A stretch of 64,000 nucleotides of DNA, taken from NCBI RefSeq assembly GCF_022479115.1, contig NZ_CP092497.1, positions 4,650,001 through 4,714,000 of the forward strand. Reading direction: 5' to 3'. Every line of letters begins with the position of its first letter. The first letter of the stretch is position 1. The notes below the pieces were generated by a model. That model did not search any database, had not been told where the DNA came from, and was given only the letters and a program-made list of their open reading frames with translations. The stretch is from Amycolatopsis sp. EV170708-02-1 (lineage in GTDB: Bacteria; Actinomycetota; Actinomycetes; Mycobacteriales; Pseudonocardiaceae). This document shows positions 15,644 to 23,894 of the stretch, piece after piece. The position numbers and the translations under genes are program-made.

Positions 15644-16381
15644 TTAATACTCCTTAACTTCTTGTTTCTCTGTTTCAGGGGGTTCAACCGACGACCCATC
15701 TTCAACTTGATCTGGCATTGATAGCCATTCGACAACTACACCGTCCGACACTGGTATGTACACCCCGCGTGTGCCCTGGATCTTATGAAGAAAGACTCCC
15801 TTTTCATTCAGGGCCCACTGAGAGCGTATAAAAATATCCTTCGGCTCCGGGTAGCCGCTCACGAAACTTTGTTCGTCAATCCATCCGCCGAAGTATACGC
15901 CATCCGACAAGCGAACGCGGATAAAGCACCCGCCCTCACGAGCAATGTAATCCCAGGCGGTCGGAGTGGTCCTGTAGTGGATTTTTAGCGCGTCGGCAAG
16001 GCGCTTCTTTATGGAAATTTCGCGAGATGTTTCACGAAATGCCGATTGAAAATGTACGCAGAATGCCGCCAGTGCGGGCACTGCTCCCGCCAAGAGAGCC
16101 ACCCAGAGTGCGATCTCACGTGGATTTGCGGTAAATATTGAAAGCAACGACGCTTGACGTCCCGGCGCAGGATGCGCGAGTTGAACTAACTTGGGCCCAA
16201 AGGCCAAGGCGTATAGTACGTCAAGTGCAGCGCCGACTGCGATTGCGCGCAAGATGCGAGTGCTAGCGTCCTTGTCTTCCGGGGTTGGGCCGCGTAGACG
16301 CTGCAAGGTTGTACCAAAGACAATACCCGGTAGTACCAGGGCGACGGCGACTATTAACTGGTACGAAGTTCCCGGAATCAA
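15644..16381 (-). CDS. DUF6338-like membrane protein
   Basis: 245 residues from TTG at 16381, chosen because GGGAGG lies 7 bases upstream and a membrane helix starts at once (IPGTSYQLIVAVALVLPGIVFG). A TTG at 16516 would add 45 unlikely residues. After LQRLRGPTPEDKDASTRILRAIAV come two more hydrophobic segments (about 50-75 and 90-120). The soluble C-terminal domain has TAWDY, GGCFIRVRLSDGVYFGGWIDEQSF and GVYIPVSDGVVVEWL, the pattern I recall for DUF6338. The DNA is AT-richer than its surroundings. It is divergent from the HEPN gene and may be a membrane partner in a defence system; that is inference. Confidence 0.75.
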   Translation of the reverse strand: MIPGTSYQLIVAVALVLPGIVFGTTLQRLRGPTPEDKDASTRILRAIAVGAALDVLYALAFGPKLVQLAHPAPGRQASLLSIFTANPREIALWVALLAGAVPALAAFCVHFQSAFRETSREISIKKRLADALKIHYRTTPTAWDYIAREGGCFIRVRLSDGVYFGGWIDEQSFVSGYPEPKDIFIRSQWALNEKGVFLHKIQGTRGVYIPVSDGVVVEWLSMPDQVEDGSSVEPPETEKQEVKEY

Positions 16382-16656
16382 AAAGCAACCTCCCGCGCCG
16401 AAGTCGTCATCGCGTATCCGCCTCCACGGGCAAGCATCCTGCGTCCCCCGGTGACGGCACCCTTCCTTGAGGTCATTCAGGTTGGCGCGCGTTACCTTGG
16501 GCTTGTCGAACGACAATACGCTTAGGGTTCCAGGTTGTCACCCCGTCATCTCGTGCGAGGTAGCCTAGCTACCGCCGCGCAGAAGATGAGAGATACTGGA
16601 CGTCGACATAGCCAGAAGCGCCACTCTGGAAATTCCGTGCACGAAAGGATTGCAGA

Positions 16657-18186
16657 TTGACAAGAATTAACAATCTGGATGAACTTGACATACTGGTCGA
16701 CCTGGCGTTCAGGGTGGCAGTGGATGTGCTGCAAAAGTCGGCTGAGCTAGACAGGTCTGGCCACGAATTTAAAACAATCTCACTGCCTGCGTTTGTTGAT
16801 GATCGCGTCGATTATCGCACCGTGAAGTCGGGCGCCAGCGTGGAGCGCGCACTAGACCTCGACGGCGCTTTCACAAACGATAACAGGTGGGGCACGAAAT
16901 ACCAGTACTCGGAGCTTGATGGATTCGAAGCCCTTATAAATTATGTAATTGACCATGATGACCTCAAGCGATTTCATTCCCTCGCTGGCGGCAGGGACGA
17001 GTTCATGGAACACGTCCTACGTGTTAACGTAGGAAAGCTTCCTGTTATTGCAGCCGAGAAGCATGTCTTTGAGAACGGCTGGGAACTGAACACCGAGGCG
17101 CTTCGAGAGCATGTTCTCAAGTTAGCGGCCTGGTGGGTTCTTGATGAGGTTCCGATAAGGCTAGTGGTACCAATTCTCAATATTTCATTCGAATCCGATC
17201 GAATCGAATTAGACGAGAAAACATTTATTGAGCGAATGGATGACGGGCTTCAGCTTGCGCGCGCATCTGGAAACCCTCGCGTGAGCGCCTATAAGGAGCT
17301 AATTCCCATGGCCACACATGCGATAGTGCTGGAAGGATGGACCCTCCCGAACCCAACTGCGTTAACTTGGCTATGGACTCCGGAGGATAGTCCAATCGAG
17401 GCCCCTGTTCTAGATAGATTCTTTCAGGTCTTATCAACATTTGCCGAAGAGCCAACCGGATATGTGCAGGTCCTATATCGCCCTGTAGGATGGAGTCATG
17501 AGTTTACGGGCCCACTTCCCGAGGTGCTCCCAGGTCCATTCTTGCCGCATTATTCAACCGCTTTAAAGGCCGCAACCGAGCCCACAAAGACTCTAAGCGG
17601 ATCAGAGATTGAGCTATTGCGAGAAGGCTTTACCTCCCTGGGACAGCAGGAGAATATTGTTTCGGTAGCGGCACAGCGCTTACTGGACGCGGAGCGGCGT
17701 CCGAGTGACGTTGACAGACTTCTGGACCTCTGCATTGGAATTGAAGCTTTAGTTGCGGGCAATCCAGGTGACGCCACATACAAGGTGGCCATACGTATAG
17801 CAGCAGTCCTCGCTGAACTTGGAATAAGCAATTCCGCCGAAGTGATCGAGGCGTCCAAGTCTCTATATTCCCTGCGATCTGCCATTGTTCACGGTCGCAA
17901 GAGGCCCGCTAAGGCTGTGAATGTAACCCTGCACGGCCGTCAAGTAGATACTATCGAAGCGGCCAGGTACTTTCTTCGGAATCTTCTCCGTGCCAGATTG
18001 CAGTGGCCAGAGCTCACAACGGATGATATCGATTCAAGAATAATTGCTGGCGCACTGGCATTGTGGGGCAGGCGGTTGAATCGACTCGCGACCAGGGTGT
18101 CGAAACCGAGCAAGTTAGTTCCAGTGATAACACCAATGGGCCAAGTGACTCCTAGGCGAGATCGGATTCCTTGCTATTCTAAATAA
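16657..18186 (+). CDS. Apea-like HEPN domain protein, candidate RNase/anti-phage effector
   Basis: 509 residues from TTG at 16657 with GAAAGGA upstream. The N-terminal 300 residues form a domain I do not recognise. The C-terminal part (about 340-475) is HEPN of the Apea-like type: RLLDLCIGIEALVAG, helices around 375-405, then LRSAIVHG, where Arg407 and His412 make the R-x4-H motif of HEPN ribonucleases. Related Apea-type proteins act in abortive infection. The gene lies in AT-richer DNA between the integrase and the transfer operon, the usual place for cargo. Substrate and trigger are unknown. Confidence 0.8.
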   Translation: MTRINNLDELDILVDLAFRVAVDVLQKSAELDRSGHEFKTISLPAFVDDRVDYRTVKSGASVERALDLDGAFTNDNRWGTKYQYSELDGFEALINYVIDHDDLKRFHSLAGGRDEFMEHVLRVNVGKLPVIAAEKHVFENGWELNTEALREHVLKLAAWWVLDEVPIRLVVPILNISFESDRIELDEKTFIERMDDGLQLARASGNPRVSAYKELIPMATHAIVLEGWTLPNPTALTWLWTPEDSPIEAPVLDRFFQVLSTFAEEPTGYVQVLYRPVGWSHEFTGPLPEVLPGPFLPHYSTALKAATEPTKTLSGSEIELLREGFTSLGQQENIVSVAAQRLLDAERRPSDVDRLLDLCIGIEALVAGNPGDATYKVAIRIAAVLAELGISNSAEVIEASKSLYSLRSAIVHGRKRPAKAVNVTLHGRQVDTIEAARYFLRNLLRARLQWPELTTDDIDSRIIAGALALWGRRLNRLATRVSKPSKLVPVITPMGQVTPRRDRIPCYSK

Positions 18187-18243
18187 AAGCTGACACCGAG
18201 TGGTTACTGCGAACCTTCCGGGAAGTAAAGTTAGTAAACTTAT

Positions 18244-18290
18244 TGAATAGTGGCTCATCACCCTAGTTTAGAATAATGAGCCACTATTCA
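18244..18290. terminator. bidirectional terminator-like hairpin between HEPN gene and transfer operon
   Basis: Perfect 15-bp arms tgaatagtggctcat (18244-18258) and atgagccactattca (18276-18290) have a 17-base loop. The repeat lies between convergent genes, and its right arm includes the stop codon of the last transfer-operon gene. Confidence 0.6.
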
Positions 18291-18470
18291 GGCCTGCTTC
18301 CAGTTTTCTGCAAGACGTGTCTCGATTCGGTTAAGAACTATCGCGATCGCCTGAATCTGTTCGTCTGTCATCGGCGGCCAATCGGCCATGATTACCGCCC
18401 AGCGGTCGACCGCTTCCGCGTCCAAACGCGCCTGCTCTTCGGCGTAGCTCTCCCGCTTGTCAGCCGTCAT
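18288..18470 (-). CDS. small hypothetical protein at the end of the transfer operon
   Basis: 60 residues from ATG at 18470: mostly charged helices with ESYAEEQARLDAEAVDRW and EQIQAIAIVLNRIETRLAENWKQA. The start overlaps the end of the translocase frame by 11 bases, and AGGCGG lies upstream, so it reads as the last gene of the transfer operon. No family is recognised; the size and position resemble small accessory proteins in actinomycete elements. Confidence 0.65.
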   Translation of the reverse strand: MTADKRESYAEEQARLDAEAVDRWAVIMADWPPMTDEQIQAIAIVLNRIETRLAENWKQA

Positions 18471-19326
18471 CCGGCGCCGCCTCACCCGCTGTGACACGTT
18501 CGATGGCGGCCCGGACATCGGCTGTGAGGTAGCCGCGTACGCGTTTGGTCTCCCCGTCAATACCAGGTACGCGTTCCCTGCTTGGGCGGCATCCGTAGTC
18601 GCCCATCGCTCGCCCGAACGCGGTCGGTTCGACGTCGAGCGCATCGACCAGTTCGGACGTCGGCACGAACGCCCTGCCGCCGTCATCCAGGTCGTCACCG
18701 AGGTAGGCGACGACGGACGCGAGCGGTTCCGGTAGCTCCACGACGTCCGCCGGGGCCGGTGTCCGCCCGGTGGTGGCCCCCGTGCCGATCGCGCGAGCGA
18801 CGGCGGCGTGATCGAGTGTGGGTGTGGTGTCGTGCCCCGCCGCGTGTCCGGACAGTGTCCCGGCCGCTTCGCGCAGCGCGCGGCCTTGTTGGCAGATCGC
18901 CTGCCAATCCTCGTTCGGCATGTAGTAGGTCCGGACCGTCATCGCGAGCACATCGGCCCCGGCGGCAGTGTCCCCGTCCGGCCGCAAGATGCCCACGCCC
19001 TTGTGCGACGGGAGGAGACGGCTGGAGTCGTAGCCCCGGGTGTTCATCTGCTCTCCGAGCACGATGTTGGAGTCTCGCCAGTCCATCACCCGCAGGGCGA
19101 ACCGTGAGCCGAGTACCGCGCGCAGACCGGACGGGATGGTCTTGGAGTCCGGCCGTTGTGTGGCGAGGACAAGCACGATTCCGGCGGCTGGTCCTTTCTT
19201 CGCCAACCAGGTCAGCAACTCGCCGATGTACTCACCCGCAGGGACCTTCTTTCCTTGCACGACAACAGGTGTCCGGTCCTCTAGCGGTAGCTGGACCTCA
19301 TCGATGATGATCGCTGTTATCGGCAT
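18460..19326 (-). CDS. FtsK/SpoIIIE-type DNA translocase, C-terminal part (Walker B onward)
   Basis: 288 residues from ATG at 19326, two bases after the stop of the N-terminal part; an upstream GTG at 19377 is an alternative start. It begins with the Walker B strand ITAIIIDEVQ and continues with LVLATQRPDSKTIPSGLRAVLGSRFALRV, the motor-domain segment of FtsK-like transfer proteins. A C-terminal helical or winged region follows (about 205-285). Restoring one G near 19339-19341 joins it to the N-terminal frame as KVTPDMSGDNALNMPITAIIIDE, so the two probably form one protein of about 725 residues. Confidence 0.85.
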   Translation of the reverse strand: MPITAIIIDEVQLPLEDRTPVVVQGKKVPAGEYIGELLTWLAKKGPAAGIVLVLATQRPDSKTIPSGLRAVLGSRFALRVMDWRDSNIVLGEQMNTRGYDSSRLLPSHKGVGILRPDGDTAAGADVLAMTVRTYYMPNEDWQAICQQGRALREAAGTLSGHAAGHDTTPTLDHAAVARAIGTGATTGRTPAPADVVELPEPLASVVAYLGDDLDDGGRAFVPTSELVDALDVEPTAFGRAMGDYGCRPSRERVPGIDGETKRVRGYLTADVRAAIERVTAGEAAPDDG

Positions 19327-19328
19327 GT

Positions 19329-20639
19329 TCAGAGCGTTGTCCCGGACATGTCCGGGGTGACCTTGGATTCCGGGCACGTCAGGTCGTCAAGGTCCCGCAT
19401 CCGCCGGTATCGGCCCTGAACCTCCGCGACCAGCTCAACGAGCCAGTCCACTAGCGACAAGACGTGCTCGGGTTCGTCGCCGGACATGAACCGATGCGCC
19501 AGCTGGCCAGCTGCGTCCCAGTCCTTACCTCCCTTGAAATCCGCCACGTACAGCCGGACCCACGCGTCCAAGATCAGGCCTGCTGCGGCGAGGCGTGCCG
19601 CGAATGTCTTTCCCTGTCTCGGAATCGCGCCGATCAGAAGCGACGTCCACACCAACGGCAGATCGATCCGTCGATCCCGTGCGTCACGACCGAACGGCAC
19701 CGCCCGCCACGCATCCCATCTCGTCACACCCAACAACGGTGTCCGCAATGGAGGGGATGCGTACGGGTCCTCATCGGCGACCCACATCGACACGCGCCCG
19801 GCGTGTCCGCCGTTACCCCGGACACGTTCCACGATGAGCTGTACCTCATCGACCGCCAGCGCTGACGCGAGGGCTTCGCGGTTCTTCACCACGTCGGCCG
19901 CCTTGCGCGTGGCCGGAAGGTCGACCGTGATCGCCCAGCCGTCACCGATCCGGTGCGCTCGCTCCACCAGACGCAGGCTCTCGTCCTTCCCGATCAGCTT
20001 CGCGTCCCGGAACGCGTCCACCAGCACTTGCGGGTCCATCGTCCACGTCAGCGAGCGCGGACCCGCCAGCGCCGGTTTTCGGCCCGGTGTGCCGTCCTTA
20101 CGGCGACCGAGGATCGCCAGCGTCACCGATGCGGCGGCTCCGGCTATCCACAGTGGATCGCTCCCGTACACGAGATGGACGATCGCGACCGCGACAGCCG
20201 CCACGACGAGTACCGCGCCGGTGACCTTCCATCGGAACAAGGTCAGTTCACGGATGTCCGTGAACTTGTCGGCGAGCTTGTCCGACTCTTCGGCCGCCGT
20301 GCGGTAGTCCCGCACCGTGACCCACGTGCGCCACCACCGGGCACCGGCCACGAGACCACGTACGACCGCGCGGAGATAGCGCCACGGCGACTTCAGCACC
20401 GCCACGACCGCGTCTTTCAGGGCCTGTACCGCCTGAGGCTTGCTCTTCAGCCACAACGGCACCAGAGGCGAATGCAGCCACCACCGCACCAACCGGCGCC
20501 GGACCGTCCGGCCGCGAGGCTGCGGCAACGTGTCATCGATCAGCTCAGCGTCGAGCACTGGCCCGATGTGTTCTAGCTCTCCTGAATCCTTGTGTGCCAA
20601 GGCAGACGTGCCGTTCACGGTCTTGTCGTCCGCGTTCAT
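19329..20639 (-). CDS. FtsK/SpoIIIE-type DNA translocase (TraB/TraSA-like), N-terminal part
   Basis: 436 residues from ATG at 20639. The basic N-terminus is followed by two membrane helices (about 139-157 and 161-178). The motor domain has Walker A GAIPRQGKT at 337-345, then LYVADFKGGKDW and YRRMRDLDDLTCPESKVTPDM, after which a stop appears. Such proteins pump double-stranded DNA between mycelial cells in actinomycete conjugation. The Walker B half lies in the next frame, so as written neither product has a complete ATPase. The start overlaps the Spd-like gene by ATGA. Confidence 0.88.
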   Translation of the reverse strand: MNADDKTVNGTSALAHKDSGELEHIGPVLDAELIDDTLPQPRGRTVRRRLVRWWLHSPLVPLWLKSKPQAVQALKDAVVAVLKSPWRYLRAVVRGLVAGARWWRTWVTVRDYRTAAEESDKLADKFTDIRELTLFRWKVTGAVLVVAAVAVAIVHLVYGSDPLWIAGAAASVTLAILGRRKDGTPGRKPALAGPRSLTWTMDPQVLVDAFRDAKLIGKDESLRLVERAHRIGDGWAITVDLPATRKAADVVKNREALASALAVDEVQLIVERVRGNGGHAGRVSMWVADEDPYASPPLRTPLLGVTRWDAWRAVPFGRDARDRRIDLPLVWTSLLIGAIPRQGKTFAARLAAAGLILDAWVRLYVADFKGGKDWDAAGQLAHRFMSGDEPEHVLSLVDWLVELVAEVQGRYRRMRDLDDLTCPESKVTPDMSGTTL

Positions 20640-20968
20640 CGGCGACCACCACCACCACGGGATGTGGTGTCCAGCGATGTCACGGTGAGCGCGCGAGTCA
20701 GCACGTGTGCCGCGATCAAGTCCGGCACTGCGAGCACCACGAGCAGCAGCGTTGGATTGCCGGGGTGGGTGATCACCAGCCACTGAACGCCCACGAACGC
20801 GGCGCCCGTGAACAGGACGCGTCCGGCAAGCGAGACGACCCGGACGCCTGCCCTGGCCACGTCGGCCGCCTGCCGTGCTTTCCGGGCGCTGAACCGCCAC
20901 ACCACGAACAGGACGAGCAGGACACCGATTCCGGCGAGGATCTGTGTCGGCGTGAGGTTGACCGTCAT
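20636..20968 (-). CDS. small membrane protein, Spd-like (plasmid-spread type)
   Basis: 110 residues with hydrophobic segments at about 8-25 and 52-95 (ILAGIGVLLVLFVVW; FTGAAFVGVQWLVI; LLLVVLAVPDLIAAHVL) and a Gly/Arg-rich end. Small membrane proteins in this position, just before the translocase, are the Spd proteins that help spread actinomycete elements within the mycelium. Assignment rests on size, topology and context. ATGA overlaps on both sides tie it into the operon. Confidence 0.65.
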   Translation of the reverse strand: MTVNLTPTQILAGIGVLLVLFVVWRFSARKARQAADVARAGVRVVSLAGRVLFTGAAFVGVQWLVITHPGNPTLLLVVLAVPDLIAAHVLTRALTVTSLDTTSRGGGGRR

Positions 20969-21297
20969 CGCACCTCACCGCCCCGGCTGCGGCGCCAGAC
21001 CGGATACAGGGCCCGTCGATCCGTGTCCGGCAACGCGCCCCACACTCCGACCGTGTTCGCTCCAGCCGTCCGCAGGTCGAGTTCAAGGCACTCGTCGATC
21101 ACCGGGCATCCCGCGCACAGTCGTGCGGCTAGCTCCCGGTCTGGCGGGTCGTCTCCGGTCAGTTCCGGCATGTCGGTCCTGTCGAACGCCCAGAAACACA
21201 GGCCATCCCTGGTCACCGCTTCGGCCAGGACGTCGTCCGGGACGCTGGCGTAGCGGTCAAGCCGGGCGGTCATCTCCGTGTATTCGTCGTGGTTCAT
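20965..21297 (-). CDS. WhiB-family iron-sulphur regulator
   Basis: 110 residues from ATG at 21297. The four cluster cysteines Cys34, Cys61, Cys64 and Cys70 (C-x2-C-x5-C) are present, followed by GVWGA at 84-88 in place of the usual GVWGG turn, and a short basic tail (RRSRGGEVR). WhiB proteins bind a 4Fe-4S cluster and act on sigma-factor-driven promoters. A WhiB gene inside the excisionase-transfer operon suggests it helps control element gene expression. Confidence 0.85.
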   Translation of the reverse strand: MNHDEYTEMTARLDRYASVPDDVLAEAVTRDGLCFWAFDRTDMPELTGDDPPDRELAARLCAGCPVIDECLELDLRTAGANTVGVWGALPDTDRRALYPVWRRSRGGEVR

Positions 21298-21488
21298 CGC
21301 GCACCGCCGTCGAGCACGCGCCGGAGAGCGGCGGCCGGAATCACCAGACGGGAGCGGCGCCGGACGAGAGGCAGTACACCGAGCCGGATAGCGCGGTGGA
21401 TCTGGTCGCGGTCGACGCCCAGAATCCACGCCGCGTCCGCTACCGAGTAGAACGCCGGATGCCCGGCGCCGTGAGTTGTCTTTTTCAT
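21294..21488 (-). CDS. xis: excisionase-type small helix-turn-helix protein
   Basis: 64 residues. The winged helix SVADAAWILGVDRDQIHRAIRLGVLPLVRRRSRLVIPAAALRRVLDGG matches the MerR-like HTH_17/excisionase family. It is the first gene of the minus-strand transfer operon and overlaps the WhiB start by ATGA. It may act as recombination directionality factor for the serine integrase or as a transcription factor; family size and position favour Xis. Confidence 0.8.
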   Translation of the reverse strand: MKKTTHGAGHPAFYSVADAAWILGVDRDQIHRAIRLGVLPLVRRRSRLVIPAAALRRVLDGGAR

Positions 21489-21513
21489 CAGAATGAAGTC
21501 CTAACGTGAGATC

Positions 21514-21550
21514 GCTGATTTAGTCGCGAAAAAAGAGCTGATTTAGTCGC
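21514..21550. promoter_or_regulatory. two 14-bp direct repeats in the divergent promoter region
   Basis: gctgatttagtcgc occurs at 21514-21527 and 21537-21550, 23 bp apart (about two helical turns). The site lies between the excisionase operon (start 21488, minus) and the XRE regulator (start 21623, plus), so a regulator bound here could control both directions. Confidence 0.6.
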
Positions 21551-21622
21551 ACAATGGCGTGAGAATGGTCCGAATGAGCGCCACGGCCCGTCGCCGGCGC
21601 CGCGGAATCGCCTTAAGCGCTA

Positions 21623-22042
21623 ATGTCGGCGCTGAGGCGGACCACGGAGGAATGGGTGTCGGAAGATTGGGCGGCGGTCGCGAAGGCCATCAACGAGCGC
21701 GTCAGCGAACTCGGATGGAAACAACGCGAACTGGCCGAACGCTCGCAGGTTTCGCAGGCGATCGTCCGCGAAATCCAGAACCACACTGTCGAGCGCAAGC
21801 GCAGCGATCGCACGCTTGAAGCGCTCGCGTTGGCCCTTGGCCTGCACCCGCAACACCTGCTGGCCGTCTTGCATGGACGGATACCGCCAGCGTTGGGGCA
21901 GCCCCGTGAGGACATGGAAGACGCGGTATCGGCCCGGCTGGCAGTGATCGAACGACGGTTGTCCGAGATCACCGAGCAGCTCGCGGATCTGCGGACCGAC
22001 GTCGCCGAACTGGTCAGCCGTGACAGGAATTCCGGCGTGTAG
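21623..22042 (+). CDS. XRE-family helix-turn-helix regulator with C-terminal coiled coil
   Basis: 139 residues. The helix-turn-helix is VAKAINERVSELGWKQRELAERSQVSQAIVREIQNHTVERKRSDRTLEALALALGL (about 18-75). A leucine-rich coiled coil follows (AVIERRLSEITEQLADLRTDVAELV, about 108-132) that would dimerise it. It is divergent from the excisionase-transfer operon with two direct repeats between, so it is the likely repressor or switch of that operon. Confidence 0.85.
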   Translation: MSALRRTTEEWVSEDWAAVAKAINERVSELGWKQRELAERSQVSQAIVREIQNHTVERKRSDRTLEALALALGLHPQHLLAVLHGRIPPALGQPREDMEDAVSARLAVIERRLSEITEQLADLRTDVAELVSRDRNSGV

Positions 22043-22163
22043 CGGGAGTTCCGTTTTCCGGTCGGCTCGAATAGCCGTCCGGCAAGGGTTCGTGTCGTAT
22101 GTCATGCCTCTAAGAAACGGCATTTCATCGGCCGCCGGGAGCGGGCAGAGGATGACACGACCT

Positions 22164-22180
22164 GTGTTATCCCGTGTTAT
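22164..22180. promoter_or_regulatory. tandem gtgttat repeats upstream of XRE-TPR gene
   Basis: gtgttat occurs at 22164-22170 and 22174-22180, one helical turn apart, about 37 bases before the ATG at 22217. It may be an operator or a promoter element. The rest of the 174-base gap after 22042 shows no gene. Confidence 0.3.
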
Positions 22181-22216
22181 TTCCGCAGGTCATCGCGCGC
22201 CCGAGAGTGTTAGCTC

Positions 22217-23350
22217 ATGACCTCGAAAAGCCTCTTGCAGGCTGCGCGGCATGCACTCGGATGGGGCCAGGAAAAGCTCGCGCGGGCGATCAATGACCGC
22301 TGTCCGGGGCGTGATCTGCCCGTGCTCCCGGTCGCGAGCAGGAAGACCGAAATATCGCGGTGGGAAAACGGGCGCATCGTGCCGGAACCGCCGATGCGCG
22401 CCATCCTGCGTGAGATCTACGGCAGAACCAACGCTGAACTCGGATTCCCGGACGAGGGCGCTGACAGGGGCATCGGCGAGGAACTCGCCGAACGACTCGT
22501 CATCGCTCGCCGCGTCGACTCCCAGACCATCGCGTTGTTCCGGCAAGAGGTCGACGGCGTCAGGCACGCGGACCGGAGGTTCGGTTCCGCCGCACGTCTT
22601 GAACGACTGCGAGGTCAGATCACCGAGGTAGAAGACTTGCTACGGCACACCCTGTTGCGCCGTGACCGGGCGCCACTGGCCGGTGTCCTCACCGAGGCGT
22701 CCACATTGGCCGGTTGGAACGCGCTCGACATCGGCTCGCTTGCGCAAGCGTGGACTCATTACGACCGCGCCAAGTCGGCCGCCCTGGAATCCGGATCATC
22801 GGCATTGCTTGCCCACGCGACCGCTGAACAGGCCTTCGTCCTGATCGACGCGGGCAACGTCGATGACGCCCTGTCTCTGTTCGCCGAAGCACGCGAGATC
22901 GGCCAGCGAGCACCGCGCCTGCTGCGCGCATGGCTCGCCGCAGCGGAAGGCGAGGGATACGCGCGTGCCGGAAACGATGGTGATGCCCGCCGGGCGTTCG
23001 ATGAGGCAGACGCGCTACGTCCTTCCGAGGTCGTGCACCCGGAGTTGCCGTTCCTGTTTCTCGGTGGCACGCATCTCGACCGCTGGCGAGGAAACGCACT
23101 CGTCTTGCTCGGCGATCCACAAGCGATCGCCCAGCTTGAAGGACTCGCCGACGGAATGCAGCCGTCGTTCGTCCGCGCAAGCGCGTCAATCTACGTCGAT
23201 CTTGCCCTTGCCTACAGCGCGGCCGGTGACCGCGAAGCGGCCCGCACCTACGCTCAGCAGGCGCGGCGGATCATCTCGCAAGTCGGATCAGTCCGGCTGC
23301 GACGACGGCTTGAAGGTCTCGTGTTGCCCGGCGACTCACGTACGGCGTGA
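22217..23350 (+). CDS. XRE helix-turn-helix regulator with TPR-like C-terminal domain
   Basis: 377 residues. A Cro/C1-type N-terminus (QAARHALGWGQEKLARAIND, then TEISRWENGRIVPEPPMRAILREIYG, about 8-75) is followed by a long helical repeat region (about 140-370). Clear similarity to the gene at 23895 runs through LAGWNALDIG, AEQAFVLI, RLLRAWLAAAEGEGYARAG and LDRWRGNAL. Such HTH-TPR proteins often respond to peptides or other small signals. It converges on the NUDIX gene, overlapping it by 15 bases. Confidence 0.82.
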   Translation: MTSKSLLQAARHALGWGQEKLARAINDRCPGRDLPVLPVASRKTEISRWENGRIVPEPPMRAILREIYGRTNAELGFPDEGADRGIGEELAERLVIARRVDSQTIALFRQEVDGVRHADRRFGSAARLERLRGQITEVEDLLRHTLLRRDRAPLAGVLTEASTLAGWNALDIGSLAQAWTHYDRAKSAALESGSSALLAHATAEQAFVLIDAGNVDDALSLFAEAREIGQRAPRLLRAWLAAAEGEGYARAGNDGDARRAFDEADALRPSEVVHPELPFLFLGGTHLDRWRGNALVLLGDPQAIAQLEGLADGMQPSFVRASASIYVDLALAYSAAGDREAARTYAQQARRIISQVGSVRLRRRLEGLVLPGDSRTA

Positions 23351-23884
23351 GTTGAGGAAGTACAGCAGGGACACCAGCGTGCCTGACCCCAAAAGCTCTT
23401 GCCGCTGCGCAAGCTCGTTAACCCGCGACAGCGGCACCCACTCGATTCGCCCGACTTCTTCGGTGTCTGTCGGGTCGCCGATGTGCTCCGCGTCGCGCCA
23501 TAGGTACACGTCGACCGGGGCTGTTACCTGTCCCGGCAACGGCTCGAAGCTCACCAGGAGTTCGGGCTCGCCAACCGGGCGCCAGCCGCTTTCCTCCGCC
23601 GCTTCCCGCGCGGCAGTGTTGGCGGAGTCGTCCCCGTCATCGACCATGCCGCCAAGCAGCTCATAGCCCCACTGCTCGGTAGCGAACCGATAGCGCCACA
23701 ACATGAGCGCTTCGTCTCGGTCGTTCACGATGAGCGCTATGGCGATCCGCGCCAGGTGCACGACGTGGTAGTCCCACCGCTCGCCATTCGGCGCTTCCAC
23801 GTCGGTCAGCCCGACCTTGACCCACCGGTTGTCGTAGACCAGCCGCTCACCGAACGTCTTCCACGACCCATGTTCGTCAGCCAC
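23336..23884 (-). CDS. NUDIX hydrolase
   Basis: 182 residues. The Nudix box is GGMVDDGDDSANTAAREAAEESGW (about 78-101): the REAAEESGW half is intact, while the first Glu of G-x5-E is Asp. The domain is of the ADP-ribose/nucleotide pyrophosphatase type (WGYELLGGMVDDG; LLVSFEPLPGQVTAPVDVYL). NUDIX genes sit in the regulatory modules of many actinomycete integrative elements. Here it lies between two paralogous XRE-TPR genes. Its substrate is unknown; a signalling nucleotide linked to element activation is a guess. Confidence 0.9.
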   Translation of the reverse strand: MADEHGSWKTFGERLVYDNRWVKVGLTDVEAPNGERWDYHVVHLARIAIALIVNDRDEALMLWRYRFATEQWGYELLGGMVDDGDDSANTAAREAAEESGWRPVGEPELLVSFEPLPGQVTAPVDVYLWRDAEHIGDPTDTEEVGRIEWVPLSRVNELAQRQELLGSGTLVSLLYFLNSRRT

Positions 23885-23894
23885 GCCGGGCAGC

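Noticed and set aside
16382..16516. Longer DUF6338-like protein from TTG at 16516
   Set aside because: The added residues have no hydrophobic or family character, while TTG at 16381 has a strong GGGAGG site at the right distance.
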